The translations under genes were made by a program, and so were the position numbers. From contig NZ_NFIQ01000015.1 of NCBI RefSeq assembly GCF_002159455.1, positions 1-61,388 of the forward strand: a stretch of 61,388 nt of DNA. The letters run 5' to 3'. The stretch comes from Flavonifractor sp. An306 (GTDB lineage Bacteria > Bacillota > Clostridia > Oscillospirales > Oscillospiraceae). Each line of letters begins with the position of its first letter. Position 1 is the stretch's first letter. Positions 24,175 to 32,851 of this stretch are shown piece by piece. The notes under the pieces are model-generated. The model was given only the letters and a program-made list of their open reading frames with translations, made no database searches and was not told the origin of the DNA.

Positions 24175-24900
24175 TTATACTTGAATGGCCCCCAGCACTT
24201 CTCCGATGGGAGCGTTGATCACCAAATCGGCCTCCCTGTCGTAGGGGGTGGGGCTCTTGTTGATGAGGGTCAGCTTTTTCCCCCGGTAGTAGCGGATCAG
24301 CCCCGCCGCCGGGTATACCGCCAGAGAGGTGCCGCCGATGATGAGCATATCTGCCCGGGAAATGGCCAGCACGGCAGCCTCGATGGTCTCCTGATCCAGC
24401 GACTCCTCATAGAGCACCACGTCGGGCTTGATGGTGCCGCCGCACACCGGGCAGCGGGGCACGCCTTCACCCTTCATCATAAAGTCCAGATCGTAAAACT
24501 GATGGCACTTCATGCAGTAATTGCGGTGAACGGAGCCGTGAAGCTCATAGACGGTGGCGCTGCCCGCCGCCTGGTGCAGTCCGTCAATATTCTGGGTCAC
24601 CACCGCCCGCAGCTTGCCCGTCCGCTCCAGCTCCGCCAGCTTCAAGTGGGCGGCGTTGGGTTTGGCATGGGGAAAGAGCATCTTGTTGCGGTAGAACCGG
24701 AAAAACTCCTCCGGATTATCCTCAAAAAAGGTGTGGCTCAAAATGGTCTCCGGCGGGTACTGGTACTGCTGGTGATACAGCCCGTCCACGCTGCGGAAAT
24801 CAGGGATGCCGCTCTCGGTGGACACCCCGGCCCCGCCGAAAAAGACGATGTTTCCGCTTTGGCTGATCCAGTCCTGAAGCTGTTTGCGCTGCTCGTCCAT
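24175..24900 (-). CDS. cobB: NAD-dependent protein deacylase (sirtuin)
   Basis: 241 aa. Sir2 motifs: FFGGAGVSTESGIPDFRSVDGLY, TQNIDGLHQAAG, catalytic His in ELHGSVHRNYC, Cys4 zinc site (CMKC ... CPVC) and VVLYEESLDQETIE, GTSLAVYPAAGL. It removes acyl groups from lysines using NAD in the cytosol. It starts 14 nt after the FeoB-associated gene and its ribosome site overlaps that gene's end, so it belongs to the feo transcript. Confidence 0.95.
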   Translation of the reverse strand: MDEQRKQLQDWISQSGNIVFFGGAGVSTESGIPDFRSVDGLYHQQYQYPPETILSHTFFEDNPEEFFRFYRNKMLFPHAKPNAAHLKLAELERTGKLRAVVTQNIDGLHQAAGSATVYELHGSVHRNYCMKCHQFYDLDFMMKGEGVPRCPVCGGTIKPDVVLYEESLDQETIEAAVLAISRADMLIIGGTSLAVYPAAGLIRYYRGKKLTLINKSPTPYDREADLVINAPIGEVLGAIQV

Positions 24901-24914
24901 GAGAGCTCCTCCTT

Positions 24915-25079
24915 TTATTTCGTTTTCCGGTGGCGGCAGTAGGTATGGGGACAGCTAGAGCAGCCGCCGCAGTCGCAGCCCCGTTTCCCCTTCAGACTCT
25001 GGTGGAACCGGTAGATGAGGTAGACCGCCGCCCAGATAATGAGGGCGGCTACCCCGATGTAGATGGCAATTTTCAGCAT
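24915..25079 (-). CDS. FeoB-associated Cys-rich membrane protein
   Basis: 54 aa (MLKIAIYIGVAALIIWAAVYLIYRFHQSLKGKRGCDCGGCSSCPHTYCRHRKTK). One membrane helix (3-24) is followed by a basic stretch and a Cys cluster C-C--C--C----C, which fits the FeoB_associated family. It starts 4 nt after feoB and probably assists ferrous iron transport at the inner face of the membrane. Confidence 0.93.
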   Translation of the reverse strand: MLKIAIYIGVAALIIWAAVYLIYRFHQSLKGKRGCDCGGCSSCPHTYCRHRKTK

Positions 25080-25083
25080 AAGC

Positions 25084-27534
25084 TTACCTCAAAAACAGAG
25101 AGCCGATCTGGTACACCAGGAAGGACCCGAGCCAGGCGGCGCACAGCTGCCAGCCAATGGAGGCCAGGGTCCACTTCACCGAGTTCATCTCCTTGCGGAT
25201 AGTGGACACCGCCGCCACACAGGGGACGTAGAGCAGCACGAACACCAGGAAGGAGTAGGCGGCCAGGGGGCTCTGGAAGGTACCGCCCAGGGCGGCGGCA
25301 ATGGCCGCCCCGCTGGCGGTGACGGAAAAGCCGTAGAACATGCTCATGGAGGACACCACCATCTCCTTGGCGATCAGACCGGAGAGGAGGGCCACCGCCG
25401 CCTGCCAGGTGCCGAAGCCCAAAGGTACAAAAACAGGGGCCAGGAAGGAGCCGATGGCGCCCAGGATGGAGTATTCCGCATTGGACACCATACCGAACGC
25501 CCCGTTTTCCACGCCGAAGGTCTGGAGGAACCACAGCAGCACGCTCATGGCCAGAATCAGGGTTCCCGCCTTAACCAGGAAGCCCTTTACCTTCTCCCAC
25601 ACATGGAGGGCGATGTTTTTCAGGGTGGGCAGGCGGTAGGGGGGCAGCTCCAGCACGAAGGCGGCGGGCTCCCCCTTGAACACCAGCTTTTTCAGCAGGA
25701 CGCCGGAGATAATGGCGAAGATCAGCCCCAGGAAGTACAGGGAAAATACCACCAGTCCGCCGTACCGGGGGAAGAAGGCGGCGGTGAGCAGGCCGTACAC
25801 CGGCAGCCGGGCGGAGCAGGACATGAAGGGCACCAGCATGATGGTCATGCGGCGGTCCTTCTCATTTTCCATGGTGCGGGCGCCCATGACAGCGGGCACC
25901 GTGCAGCCGAAGCCCATCAGCATGGGAATAAAGGCCTTGCCGGACAGGCCGAACCGGCGCAGCAGCCGGTCCATAATGAATGCCGCCCGGGCCATGTAGC
26001 CGGAGTCCTCCAGGAAGGAGAGGAACAGAAACAAAATCGCGATCTGGGGCAGGAATGTCAGCACGCCCCCCACGCCGGCGATCACGCCGTCCACCAGCAG
26101 GGCCTCCACCCAGGGGGCGGTACCGGCGGCGGCCAGAACACCCCGCACCCACTGGGCGAAATAGCCGCCGATGAGGGTATCCACCCCGTCGGCCAGCACC
26201 TGACCGGGGCCGAAGGTAAGGGCGAACATGGCCAGCATCATCAGCATAAAGACTGGAATGGCCAGGAATTTGTGGGTCACAATGGCGTCCACCCGGTCGG
26301 ACAGGGTCGGGGCGCCCAGGGGCCTGCCCCGCTTGACGCAGCCCTCCACCACCTTCTGGATAAATTGATACCGGGCGTCGGCGATCAGGGTCTCCCGGTC
26401 GCCCAGGTCATAAGCCCCCTCATATTCCCGGCACACCGCCTCCAGCTTCTCCTTGGTGCCGCTGTCCAGGCCCAGCGCCTGCTCCACCAGGGAGTCCCCC
26501 TCAATGAGCTTGATGGAGGCCCAGTGGGCGGGGATATGGGCGGCGTAGGCCTTGTCGTGGATCAGCTCGCCCACCTTGTGGTGGATCTGGTGGGTGAAGC
26601 CGTCGTACAGATCATCGGGCTCCACCGTGACCCCCACGTGCATCTGATTGTGGGCCACCTCCAGCAGCTCCTGAATATTCTTCCCCGACCGGGCGGTAAT
26701 GGGGATGACGGGCACGCCCAGGGACCGGGACAGCCCCTCCACGTCGATCTTATCCCCGTGCCGCTCCACCTCGTCCATAAAATTCAGGGCAATCACCATA
26801 GGCCGCTCCAGCTCCAGCAGCTGGGCGGTGAGGTACAGATTGCGCTCGATGTTGGTGGCGTCGATGATGTCGATGATGGCGTCGGGCCGCTCCCCCACGA
26901 TGAAGTCCCGGGCTACGATCTCCTCCATGGAGTAGGGGGACAGGGAGTAGATACCGGGCAGATCCACCACCGTCACCGGCTTGCCGTCTACCTCCGCCCT
27001 GCCCTCCTTCTTCTCCACCGTCACGCCGGGCCAGTTGCCCACATACTGATTGGAGCCGGTGAGGGCGTTAAAGAGGGTGGTCTTGCCGCAGTTGGGGTTG
27101 CCCACCAGGGCCAGCTTCATCTCCCGGGTGTCGTGGCTGGCGTAATCCGGCTCCCCGCCGTGCTCCGCCGCCTCGTGGGCGTGGTCGGCGTCCATGCGGC
27201 GCAGCGTCTCCTCGTCCGGAATATGCTGCACCATACCCATGCGCTGGCGGCGCGCCCTAGCTCGCCGCTCCCCCTCCTCGCCGGTGGCGATGAGGATCTG
27301 AGCCGCGTCCGCCTTCCGCAGGGACAGCTCATAGCCCCGCAGATTCAGCTCCAACGGGTCCCCAAAGGGGGCCACCTTGCGGACCGTCACCTCCGTGCCG
27401 GGGGTCAGTCCCATATCCACCAGCCGGCGCTTCACCGGCCCGTTTTCATTGCCCACCCGGAGAATGGTGCCCCGCTGACCGGGAAGTACCTCCTCCAGGG
27501 TCTGTTGACTCTTGTTTCTCTCTTCCGTGTTCAT
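25084..27534 (-). CDS. feoB: Ferrous iron transporter, FeoA-FeoB fusion
   Basis: 816 aa. Residues 10-85 are a FeoA SH3-like domain (LEEVLPGQRGTILRVGNENGPVKRRLVDMGLTPGTEVTVRKVAPFGDPLELNLRGYELSLRKADA). A charged linker (about 86-135) leads to the FeoB GTPase: G1 LVGNPNCGKTTLFNALTGSNQYVGNWPGVTVEKK, G3 DLPGIYSL. The C-terminal half has the gate motifs (GCTVPAVMGARTMENEKDRRMTIMLVPFMSCSARLPVY) and about ten helices. It imports Fe2+. First gene of feoAB-FeoB_associated-cobB; a possible iron-box lies upstream. Confidence 0.96.
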   Translation of the reverse strand: MNTEERNKSQQTLEEVLPGQRGTILRVGNENGPVKRRLVDMGLTPGTEVTVRKVAPFGDPLELNLRGYELSLRKADAAQILIATGEEGERRARARRQRMGMVQHIPDEETLRRMDADHAHEAAEHGGEPDYASHDTREMKLALVGNPNCGKTTLFNALTGSNQYVGNWPGVTVEKKEGRAEVDGKPVTVVDLPGIYSLSPYSMEEIVARDFIVGERPDAIIDIIDATNIERNLYLTAQLLELERPMVIALNFMDEVERHGDKIDVEGLSRSLGVPVIPITARSGKNIQELLEVAHNQMHVGVTVEPDDLYDGFTHQIHHKVGELIHDKAYAAHIPAHWASIKLIEGDSLVEQALGLDSGTKEKLEAVCREYEGAYDLGDRETLIADARYQFIQKVVEGCVKRGRPLGAPTLSDRVDAIVTHKFLAIPVFMLMMLAMFALTFGPGQVLADGVDTLIGGYFAQWVRGVLAAAGTAPWVEALLVDGVIAGVGGVLTFLPQIAILFLFLSFLEDSGYMARAAFIMDRLLRRFGLSGKAFIPMLMGFGCTVPAVMGARTMENEKDRRMTIMLVPFMSCSARLPVYGLLTAAFFPRYGGLVVFSLYFLGLIFAIISGVLLKKLVFKGEPAAFVLELPPYRLPTLKNIALHVWEKVKGFLVKAGTLILAMSVLLWFLQTFGVENGAFGMVSNAEYSILGAIGSFLAPVFVPLGFGTWQAAVALLSGLIAKEMVVSSMSMFYGFSVTASGAAIAAALGGTFQSPLAAYSFLVFVLLYVPCVAAVSTIRKEMNSVKWTLASIGWQLCAAWLGSFLVYQIGSLFLR

Positions 27535-27560
27535 GCTTTTTCCATCCGCCCTATCAAAAG

Positions 27561-27574
27561 TTAAACAAGTCTAA
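27561..27574. promoter_or_regulatory. Possible DtxR-type iron operator upstream of feoAB
   Basis: TTAAACAAGTCTAA is an imperfect palindrome (TTAGAC / GTTTAA half-sites, 5 of 6 paired) between the feo promoter and start codon. Its form recalls DtxR/IdeR boxes, but the match is weak. Confidence 0.35.
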
Positions 27575-27585
27575 TCGGCCGCTTC

Positions 27586-27615
27586 ATTATACTACGATAC
27601 AAGGCGGACACGCAA
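27586..27615 (-). promoter_or_regulatory. feoAB promoter
   Basis: TTGCGT (27615-27610), 18-nt spacer, perfect TATAAT (27591-27586), about 50 nt upstream of the feoAB start. Confidence 0.7.
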
Positions 27616-27648
27616 GGGATGGGATCTGCCATTTTTCACAAATATATC

Positions 27649-27680
27649 AAAAAAGAGGGATGGCCAACTGCCATCCCTCT
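27649..27680 (-). terminator. Terminator of the efp operon
   Basis: Perfect 11-bp stem AGAGGGATGGC / GCCATCCCTCT, loop of 5, followed by TTTTTTGA on the minus strand. Confidence 0.92.
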
Positions 27681-27695
27681 CGTTTCATATTCGGA

Positions 27696-28154
27696 TTACT
27701 CCTCGTGGTGGTCCTCACAACCACAGCCGCAGCCGCAGTCGTCGTCCTCACAGCCGCACTCGTCGGACAGGTCCAGCGCAAACTTCTGCTTGCAGCCGGG
27801 GCACTGGATCACGCCCTCCTCCAGCACGGACTCGTCGATCATCAGAGTCTCCCCGCAGTTGGGGCACTCCACCTCAAAGAAATCGTCGTCGTCGCAGCCG
27901 CAGCCGCACTCGTCGTCGTCCTCATCCTCGTCGTCATACACGACCTTCTCCACGTCGGAAAGGTCGTCGGAAATGGCGTCGATCTCCTCGCCCAGGGCCT
28001 CGGCACTCTCCTCCAGGTCCTCGATGGACATGCCGATCTCCTCCAGGATGCCGATCATCACGGAGATGAGCTTGCCCTCCTTGGACTTCTCGGTGTCGAT
28101 GTTCAGGCCCTCGGCCAGGCCCTTCAGGTATGCGACCTTCTCAGAAATCGTCAT
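27696..28154 (-). CDS. CD1247-type zinc-ribbon protein
   Basis: 152 aa. The N-terminal helical domain (MTISEKVAYLKGLAEGLNIDTEKSKEGKLISVMIGILEEIGMSIEDLEESAEALGEEIDAI) matches the clostridial CD1247 N-terminal domain. It is followed by acidic/Cys-Gly-Cys clusters, a zinc ribbon (CPNCGETLMIDESVLEEGVIQCPGC) and another CGC cluster near the end. It regularly follows efp in Clostridia, as here (31-nt gap). Function unknown; metal binding is clear from the Cys pattern. Confidence 0.9.
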   Translation of the reverse strand: MTISEKVAYLKGLAEGLNIDTEKSKEGKLISVMIGILEEIGMSIEDLEESAEALGEEIDAISDDLSDVEKVVYDDEDEDDDECGCGCDDDDFFEVECPNCGETLMIDESVLEEGVIQCPGCKQKFALDLSDECGCEDDDCGCGCGCEDHHEE

Positions 28155-28185
28155 AGCACGCTCTCCTTTTCGTCAGCAGGCAATC

Positions 28186-28755
28186 TCAGGCCTTGCAGCG
28201 CTCCAGATACTCGCCGGTACGGGTGTCGATCTTGATCTTGTCGCCGGGGTTGATGAACAGAGGCACCTTGATCTCGGCGCCGGTCTCCAGGGTGGCGGGC
28301 TTGGTCACGTTGGTGGCGGTGTCGCCCTTGAAGCCGGGATCGGTCTCGCTGACCTCCAGCTCCACGAAGGTGGGGGGCTCCACGGCGAAGATCTTGCCCT
28401 TGTAGGAGTTGATCTTGCACACCATGTTCTCCTTCACAAAGCGGAAGTTGTCACCCAGCATCTCGGAGCCGATGGGCACCAGGTCATAGCTCTCGGGGTC
28501 CATGAAGTAGTACAGATCGCCGTCGTTGTAGCTGTACTCCATGTCCTTGCGCTCCACATAGGCCTGCTCGAACTTGGCGGTGGGGTTGAAGGAGGTCTCG
28601 GTCACGCCGCCGGTGATGACGTTCTTCATCTTGGTGCGAACGAAGGCGGCACCCTTACCGGGCTTGACGTGCTGGAACTCCACCACCTGCATGACCTGAC
28701 CGTCCATCTCAAAGGTCACGCCGTTGCGGAAATCACTGGCAGTAATTGTAGGCAT
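28186..28755 (-). CDS. efp: Elongation factor P
   Basis: 189 aa, normal length. Hallmarks: [42 protein letters not shown], with the modified Lys position at the tip of PGKGA, and the C-terminal [17 protein letters not shown]. It relieves ribosome stalling at polyproline stretches. No epmA/ymfI-type modification gene is seen nearby. Confidence 0.97.
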   Translation of the reverse strand: MPTITASDFRNGVTFEMDGQVMQVVEFQHVKPGKGAAFVRTKMKNVITGGVTETSFNPTAKFEQAYVERKDMEYSYNDGDLYYFMDPESYDLVPIGSEMLGDNFRFVKENMVCKINSYKGKIFAVEPPTFVELEVSETDPGFKGDTATNVTKPATLETGAEIKVPLFINPGDKIKIDTRTGEYLERCKA

Positions 28756-28799
28756 TGGTATTCATCCTCCAGACAGGTATTCATAAATTCAGCTAAGCT

Positions 28800-28828
28800 A
28801 TTTTACCCTATTATTCCCCTGTTTGCAA
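28800..28828 (-). promoter_or_regulatory. efp promoter
   Basis: TTGCAA (28828-28823), 17-nt spacer, TAAAAT (28805-28800), 45 nt upstream of efp and just after the pepQ stop. Confidence 0.72.
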
Positions 28829-28834
28829 GGCTTT

Positions 28835-29902
28835 TTACAGAATAATCAGTTCTTTGGGGGATTTGGTCAGATCCACGGTGCCATCGGCGGTATAAATGAG
28901 CACATCCTCAATGCGAACGCCAAACTTTCCGGGCAGATAAATCCCCGGTTCAGCGGACACGGCGGCCCCTACGGGCATGGGAGTCTCGTCCCGGCTGTTG
29001 GCGTTGGGAGACTCGTGGATCTCGATGCCCACGCTGTGGCCAAAGCCATGGCCGAAGTAGGGGCCGTAGCCAGCCTCCTCGATGACCTTGGCAGCTGCGT
29101 TGTGGATCTCCTTGCCGGGCACGCCCGCCCTGGCCTTGGCAATACCCGCCAGCTGGGCCTTCAGCACGGTGTCATAGACCTTCCGCATCTCCCCGGTAGG
29201 CTCGCCCAGGGCGATGGTACGGGTCATATCAGAGCAGTAGCCCCCCACCTTGCAGCCGAAGTCCATGGTGATAAACTCGCCCTTCTGCACCTGCTTGTCC
29301 CCGGGGATGCCGTGGGGCAGGCTGCCGTTGGGACCGGACACCACGATGGGGTCAAAGCTCATCTTCTCCGCGCCCCGGCACAGCATCTCATACTGGAGCC
29401 GGGCGGCAATCTCCCGCTCGGTCATGCCGGGCTGGATGAATTTCAGGATGGCGTCAAAGGCCTGGTCGGTGATCTCCTGGGCCTTGGTCATCAGGGCGAT
29501 CTCCTCCTGGTCTTTGGAGGCCCGCAGGGTGTTGAGCAGCCGCTGGGCGGGGACCAGCTCGCAGGGCAGAGCCTTTTCATAGTCCCGCCAGGCGGCCACC
29601 GTCAGATAGCCGTCCTCAAAGCCCATCTTCCGGATACCCAGCTCCTCCACCGCCTGGACCACCAGGGGCTTCTGGGCGGCAGAGGCGGTGGTCATGGTCA
29701 CCTTGGCGCCGGTCACCTGCTTCTCCGCCGATTCAATATACCGGGAGTCGGTGAAGTAGCGGCACTCGCCCTTGGTCACCACCACCGCGCCCTCGCCGTG
29801 GAATCCAATGGCGTAGTACTCCCCGGGATCGCTGAGGATCAGCATGGCGTCCAGGCCATACTCGTCCAGCTTGGCGGCAATCTGCTTGAGATGATTCATC
29901 AA
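28835..29902 (-). CDS. pepQ: Xaa-Pro aminopeptidase / dipeptidase (M24)
   Basis: 355 aa. The creatinase-like N-terminal domain (MNHLKQIAAKLDEYGLDAMLILSDPGEYYAIGFHGEGAVVV) precedes the pita-bread M24 fold. Metal ligands are visible: MDFGCKVGGYCSDMTRTIALG (two Asp), GHGFGHSVGIEIHESP (His), and the two Glu in SAEPGIYLPGKFGVRIEDVL. It releases residues before proline from peptides. It lies upstream of efp, the common clostridial order, but efp has its own promoter. Confidence 0.94.
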   Translation of the reverse strand: MMNHLKQIAAKLDEYGLDAMLILSDPGEYYAIGFHGEGAVVVTKGECRYFTDSRYIESAEKQVTGAKVTMTTASAAQKPLVVQAVEELGIRKMGFEDGYLTVAAWRDYEKALPCELVPAQRLLNTLRASKDQEEIALMTKAQEITDQAFDAILKFIQPGMTEREIAARLQYEMLCRGAEKMSFDPIVVSGPNGSLPHGIPGDKQVQKGEFITMDFGCKVGGYCSDMTRTIALGEPTGEMRKVYDTVLKAQLAGIAKARAGVPGKEIHNAAAKVIEEAGYGPYFGHGFGHSVGIEIHESPNANSRDETPMPVGAAVSAEPGIYLPGKFGVRIEDVLIYTADGTVDLTKSPKELIIL

Positions 29903-29931
29903 AAAGACTTCCTTTCTTCCTATAAGCGGCC

Positions 29932-30777
29932 TTACAGGGCCCCTTGATATAACTGTTTCATAACCAGCGCGTCCTCCGCCTGGGTACCCGCCGACTCGCA
30001 GATAAAGGTGGGGCTCCAGCCCCGGCGAGCCACCTCCGCCATCAGGGGGGCGGGGTCGGGCCCGAACTCCTCCTGGGCAAAGGTCAGGTGCATCTTCTCT
30101 CCCCCGTTGGGGGTGAACTGGATCTTGGAAAAGTGGCTGTGGAAGCGGGAGGCCCGCTCCTCCCCCAGCACCGCCTGGATCCGGTCCAGCATCTGCACGC
30201 AGGCCTCCCGGCCCTCCAGCTCCCCCAGGGAGCGGGCGTACAGATGGCCGAAGTCCACGCAGGGGGTGAGCCGTTCATCCAGCGTACACAGCTCCAGCAC
30301 CTCGTCCAGATCCCCCAGCTGGTTGATCTTGCCCATGGTCTCCGGGCACAGGGTTATGTGGCCGTACCCGGCGCCGTCGCAGGCGGACACCACCTCTTTC
30401 AGGGAGTGCAGGGCGATGTCCTGGGCCTGACGGCGGGTGCGCTTCATCAGCGCCCCGGAGTGGATCACCACCCGGGTGGCCCCCATCCAGTCCGCCGCCT
30501 GGCAGGCGGCGGTGATATAGCCGATGGTCTTTTTCAGGCTGTCCGGGTCGGGGTTGGCCAGATTGATAAAATAGGGGGCGTGGAGGGACAGGGCGATGCC
30601 CGCCTCCCGCGCCGCCGCCCCAATTTTCCGGGCGGTCTCCTCCCCCACGTTGACCCCCTTGCCGCACTGGTACTCATAGCAGTCCAGCCCCAGTCCGGCC
30701 AGCCAGCGGGGGGCCTCCGCCGAGGATTTATAGGGAAAGGACTCGGCGTTGCCCGCCGGGCCAAATTTTGCGCTCAT
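29932..30777 (-). CDS. Endonuclease IV-like TIM-barrel protein
   Basis: 281 aa from ATG 30777, which overlaps the TGA of the YqeG gene (ATGA). The metal-site segments of AP endonuclease family 2 are recognisable in order: HAPYFINLAN, VIHSGA, CPETMGK, CVDFGHLYAR, FHSHFSKIQFT, EKMHLTF and ICES. The overall length equals Nfo. It may repair abasic sites, or act as a sugar isomerase of the same fold; the ligand set favours a nuclease. Confidence 0.85.
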   Translation of the reverse strand: MSAKFGPAGNAESFPYKSSAEAPRWLAGLGLDCYEYQCGKGVNVGEETARKIGAAAREAGIALSLHAPYFINLANPDPDSLKKTIGYITAACQAADWMGATRVVIHSGALMKRTRRQAQDIALHSLKEVVSACDGAGYGHITLCPETMGKINQLGDLDEVLELCTLDERLTPCVDFGHLYARSLGELEGREACVQMLDRIQAVLGEERASRFHSHFSKIQFTPNGGEKMHLTFAQEEFGPDPAPLMAEVARRGWSPTFICESAGTQAEDALVMKQLYQGAL

Positions 30778-31283
30778 AGTGGTTTTGTTCTCCTTTTCGT
30801 CAGGGCGCGGAAGGGCCACTCCACGGCGTACCGCAGATAGCGCCCCGGATTGCCCGCCAGCCGGATGGGCTCCACCAGCAGGGTGAATACCCCGGCGTTC
30901 CGCCCCCCCAGGATATCGGTAAAGATCTGGTCTCCCACAATGGCGGTTTCCTCCGCTGTGCGGCCCATCTGCTCCATGGCTTTGTAAAAAGAGCCCGGCT
31001 TTGGCTTTCCGGCGTGGCCGATAAAGGGGACCCCCAGAGCTCGAGAAAAGCGGCCGGGCCGCTCCGGATGGCGGTTATTGGACAGAACGAACAGGGTGAC
31101 GCCGTGGCGCTCCAGCGCCGCCGTCCATTCCCGCACCTGCTCCGTGGGCTCCGGCACCCCGTAGGGCACCAGGGTATTGTCCAGGTCGGCCAGCAGCAGG
31201 CGGATCCCTCGCCGGGCCAGGGCCGCGGGGTCGATATCATAAATGCTCCGCCCGGCCCAGTGGGCCGTCAGGGGAAAGGCCAT
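30774..31283 (-). CDS. yqeG: YqeG family HAD IIIA phosphatase
   Basis: 169 aa. HAD motif I is LLADLDNTLVPYG, motif II is LFVLSNN, and motif III/IV are KPKPGSF and VGDQIFTDILGGRNAGVFTLLVEPI. This is the YqeG pattern, a small cytosolic phosphatase of undefined substrate. First gene of a two-gene unit with the Nfo-like protein. Confidence 0.92.
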   Translation of the reverse strand: MAFPLTAHWAGRSIYDIDPAALARRGIRLLLADLDNTLVPYGVPEPTEQVREWTAALERHGVTLFVLSNNRHPERPGRFSRALGVPFIGHAGKPKPGSFYKAMEQMGRTAEETAIVGDQIFTDILGGRNAGVFTLLVEPIRLAGNPGRYLRYAVEWPFRALTKRRTKPL

Positions 31284-31321
31284 GGTGTCACCTCGTCTAT
31301 TTCTGGTTTGGTCCGCATAGA

Positions 31322-31350
31322 ATTATACACATTTCTCATCCCATGGACAA
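31322..31350 (-). promoter_or_regulatory. yqeG promoter
   Basis: TTGTCC (31350-31345), 17-nt spacer, TATAAT (31327-31322), about 39 nt upstream of the yqeG start. Confidence 0.7.
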
Positions 31351-31365
31351 GGGGGTTGCTGGAAT

Positions 31366-32148
31366 ATGCAAGGAAAATCTGACCTGCTCCTCACCGCGCC
31401 GCCGGGAGACAGCCGGGCGGCCCTCCGCTTTGGGCTGCCGGTAGCCCATGCCGCCTACCGCATCGGAGGCGGGCCCCACCTGTTCCGGGCCAGTCTGCCC
31501 GTCCCCATCCGGGGCGGGGTGATGGCGGTGGACTGCGCCGGTTTCGACGGTCGGGGAGAACCGGGTCCTTTCTGTCAGGAGGTGCTGCGGGAGTGCGCCG
31601 CCCGGGGCTTTACCGGGGTGCTCTGCGACTTTGAGGGCCGTCCCCTCCCGCTGCTGGTCCAGATCCTCCGGGAGCTGGAGGAGCTGCTCCAAAAGCGGGG
31701 GTGGCCCCTCTACGTGCCCGAGAGCTACGGCTCCTACACCGCCGGGGCCAGGGTGCTGATCTCCTCCGCCCTGTCCGGCGGCTCTCTCAGCCAGCGGCTC
31801 CGGGACGCACTGAATCAGTACGGCCAGGGCCGGGTGGTGCTGGCGGTGGAGCGGGTGGCGGAGGACTTCTTCCTCCCCTCCCCCGACGGCCAGGGCACCC
31901 CCCTGTCCCGAGAGGCGCTGAGCGCCATGCTGGAGCAGCGGACTCCCTCCATCTTTTTCTCCAACCAGCTGTGCGCCCACTACTTTACCTACATGGCCCG
32001 GGACAACGGCGCCCACTTCGTCCTGTTCGACGACGCCGGTTCCATCCGCAAAAAGCTCCTTCTGGCCCGCAACCTGGGCATCCGGCAGGCGGTGCTGGCC
32101 TATTCCCAGGTGGACGACCTGCTGGAGGACATTCTGCGGGAGGCATGA
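31366..32148 (+). CDS. Unknown protein, possible GH18-like TIM barrel
   Basis: 260 aa, no signal peptide or membrane helix. Segments such as AYRIGGGPHLF, GVMAVDCAGFDGRGEPG, RGFTGVLCDFEGRPLPLLVQILRELEELLQKRGWPLYVPE, ALNQYGQGRVVLAVERVAEDFFLP and FFSNQLCAHYFTYMARDNGAHFVLFDDAGSIRKKLLLARNLGIRQAVLAYSQVDDLLEDIL look like alternating strands and helices of a barrel and vaguely like family 18 glycosidase relatives. The catalytic DxxDxDxE motif is not present, so enzymatic activity is doubtful. Single gene between two minus-strand units. Confidence 0.6.
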   Translation: MQGKSDLLLTAPPGDSRAALRFGLPVAHAAYRIGGGPHLFRASLPVPIRGGVMAVDCAGFDGRGEPGPFCQEVLRECAARGFTGVLCDFEGRPLPLLVQILRELEELLQKRGWPLYVPESYGSYTAGARVLISSALSGGSLSQRLRDALNQYGQGRVVLAVERVAEDFFLPSPDGQGTPLSREALSAMLEQRTPSIFFSNQLCAHYFTYMARDNGAHFVLFDDAGSIRKKLLLARNLGIRQAVLAYSQVDDLLEDILREA

Positions 32149-32180
32149 AAAAACGGCGGAGCGCTCCGGGCGCTCCGCCG
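32148..32180 (-). terminator. Terminator of the radical SAM / DUF2344 operon
   Basis: 11-bp stem CGGCGGAGCGC / GCGCTCCGCCG, 5-nt loop, then TTTTTT on the minus strand; it abuts the stop codon of the convergent plus gene. Confidence 0.9.
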
Positions 32181-32191
32181 CTTGACACCGA

Positions 32192-32851
32192 TTATTCCCA
32201 GAGCTGAAGGTTCTCGTCCAGCACCGCCCGGCGGTGATAGCTCACGTAATCCGGGGAGGCGTCGGGACAGTGCTGGCGGATGGCCGCCATGATCAGCTCC
32301 GGATTCAGGCCGGGGTTCTGGGCCTTCAGGATCAGGTCCAGAGCGATGGTATCCCGCCGCTCCTCCACCGTGGCCTGGCGGATGAGTGGAATCAGATCCA
32401 CCTCCACCTTGCCGCTCTTGGCCTTCTTGCTCCGCTTCTCCATCACCAGGGACTTTTGAGCCAGCAGATCCCGGATGGCGCTCTCCGTGCCGTAGGGCGC
32501 GCCCGCCTCATACTCCATGGTGACGATATAATTGACAAAGCCCAGCTCTTTGACCGGCCGGGTCCCCTCATAGCAGCGCTGGACGGTGATCCCCGCCGGA
32601 AGGGCGGCGTTCATTCTGGCCGGCACCTGGTCCAGAGGAGTGTCCAGCACCTGGCACTCCAACACCTCGCAGGAGCTGGAGAATCCCACCGACAGGGGCA
32701 GGGGGATGGAGACAAAGGCGTGGGGATTGAATCCCTCGGTATGCTTGATAGCGATGCCCGCCCGGAGGAAGGAGCGCTGAAAGGTGCGCATCAGATCCAG
32801 ATGGGAGATAAATTTGGCGGTGTCCGCCTTGGAAAAGGCCAGTCTATGCAT
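32192..32851 (-). CDS. TIGR03936/DUF2344 family protein
   Basis: 219 aa from ATG 32851, overlapping the radical SAM stop by 8 nt. The start MHRLAFSKADTAKFISHLDLMRTFQRSFLRAGIAIKHTEGFNPHAFVSIPLPLSVGFSS is diagnostic of the family, which always accompanies a TIGR03960 radical SAM protein (sometimes fused). Function is undefined; the pair is often beside rng and rplU, suggesting rRNA or ribosome biology, though those genes are not here. Confidence 0.93.
   Translation of the reverse strand: MHRLAFSKADTAKFISHLDLMRTFQRSFLRAGIAIKHTEGFNPHAFVSIPLPLSVGFSSSCEVLECQVLDTPLDQVPARMNAALPAGITVQRCYEGTRPVKELGFVNYIVTMEYEAGAPYGTESAIRDLLAQKSLVMEKRSKKAKSGKVEVDLIPLIRQATVEERRDTIALDLILKAQNPGLNPELIMAAIRQHCPDASPDYVSYHRRAVLDENLQLWE

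Noticed and set aside
25063-27564. 833-codon open frame on the plus strand across feoB
   Set aside because: Antisense shadow of feoAB with the same low-complexity composition; no ribosome site or promoter.
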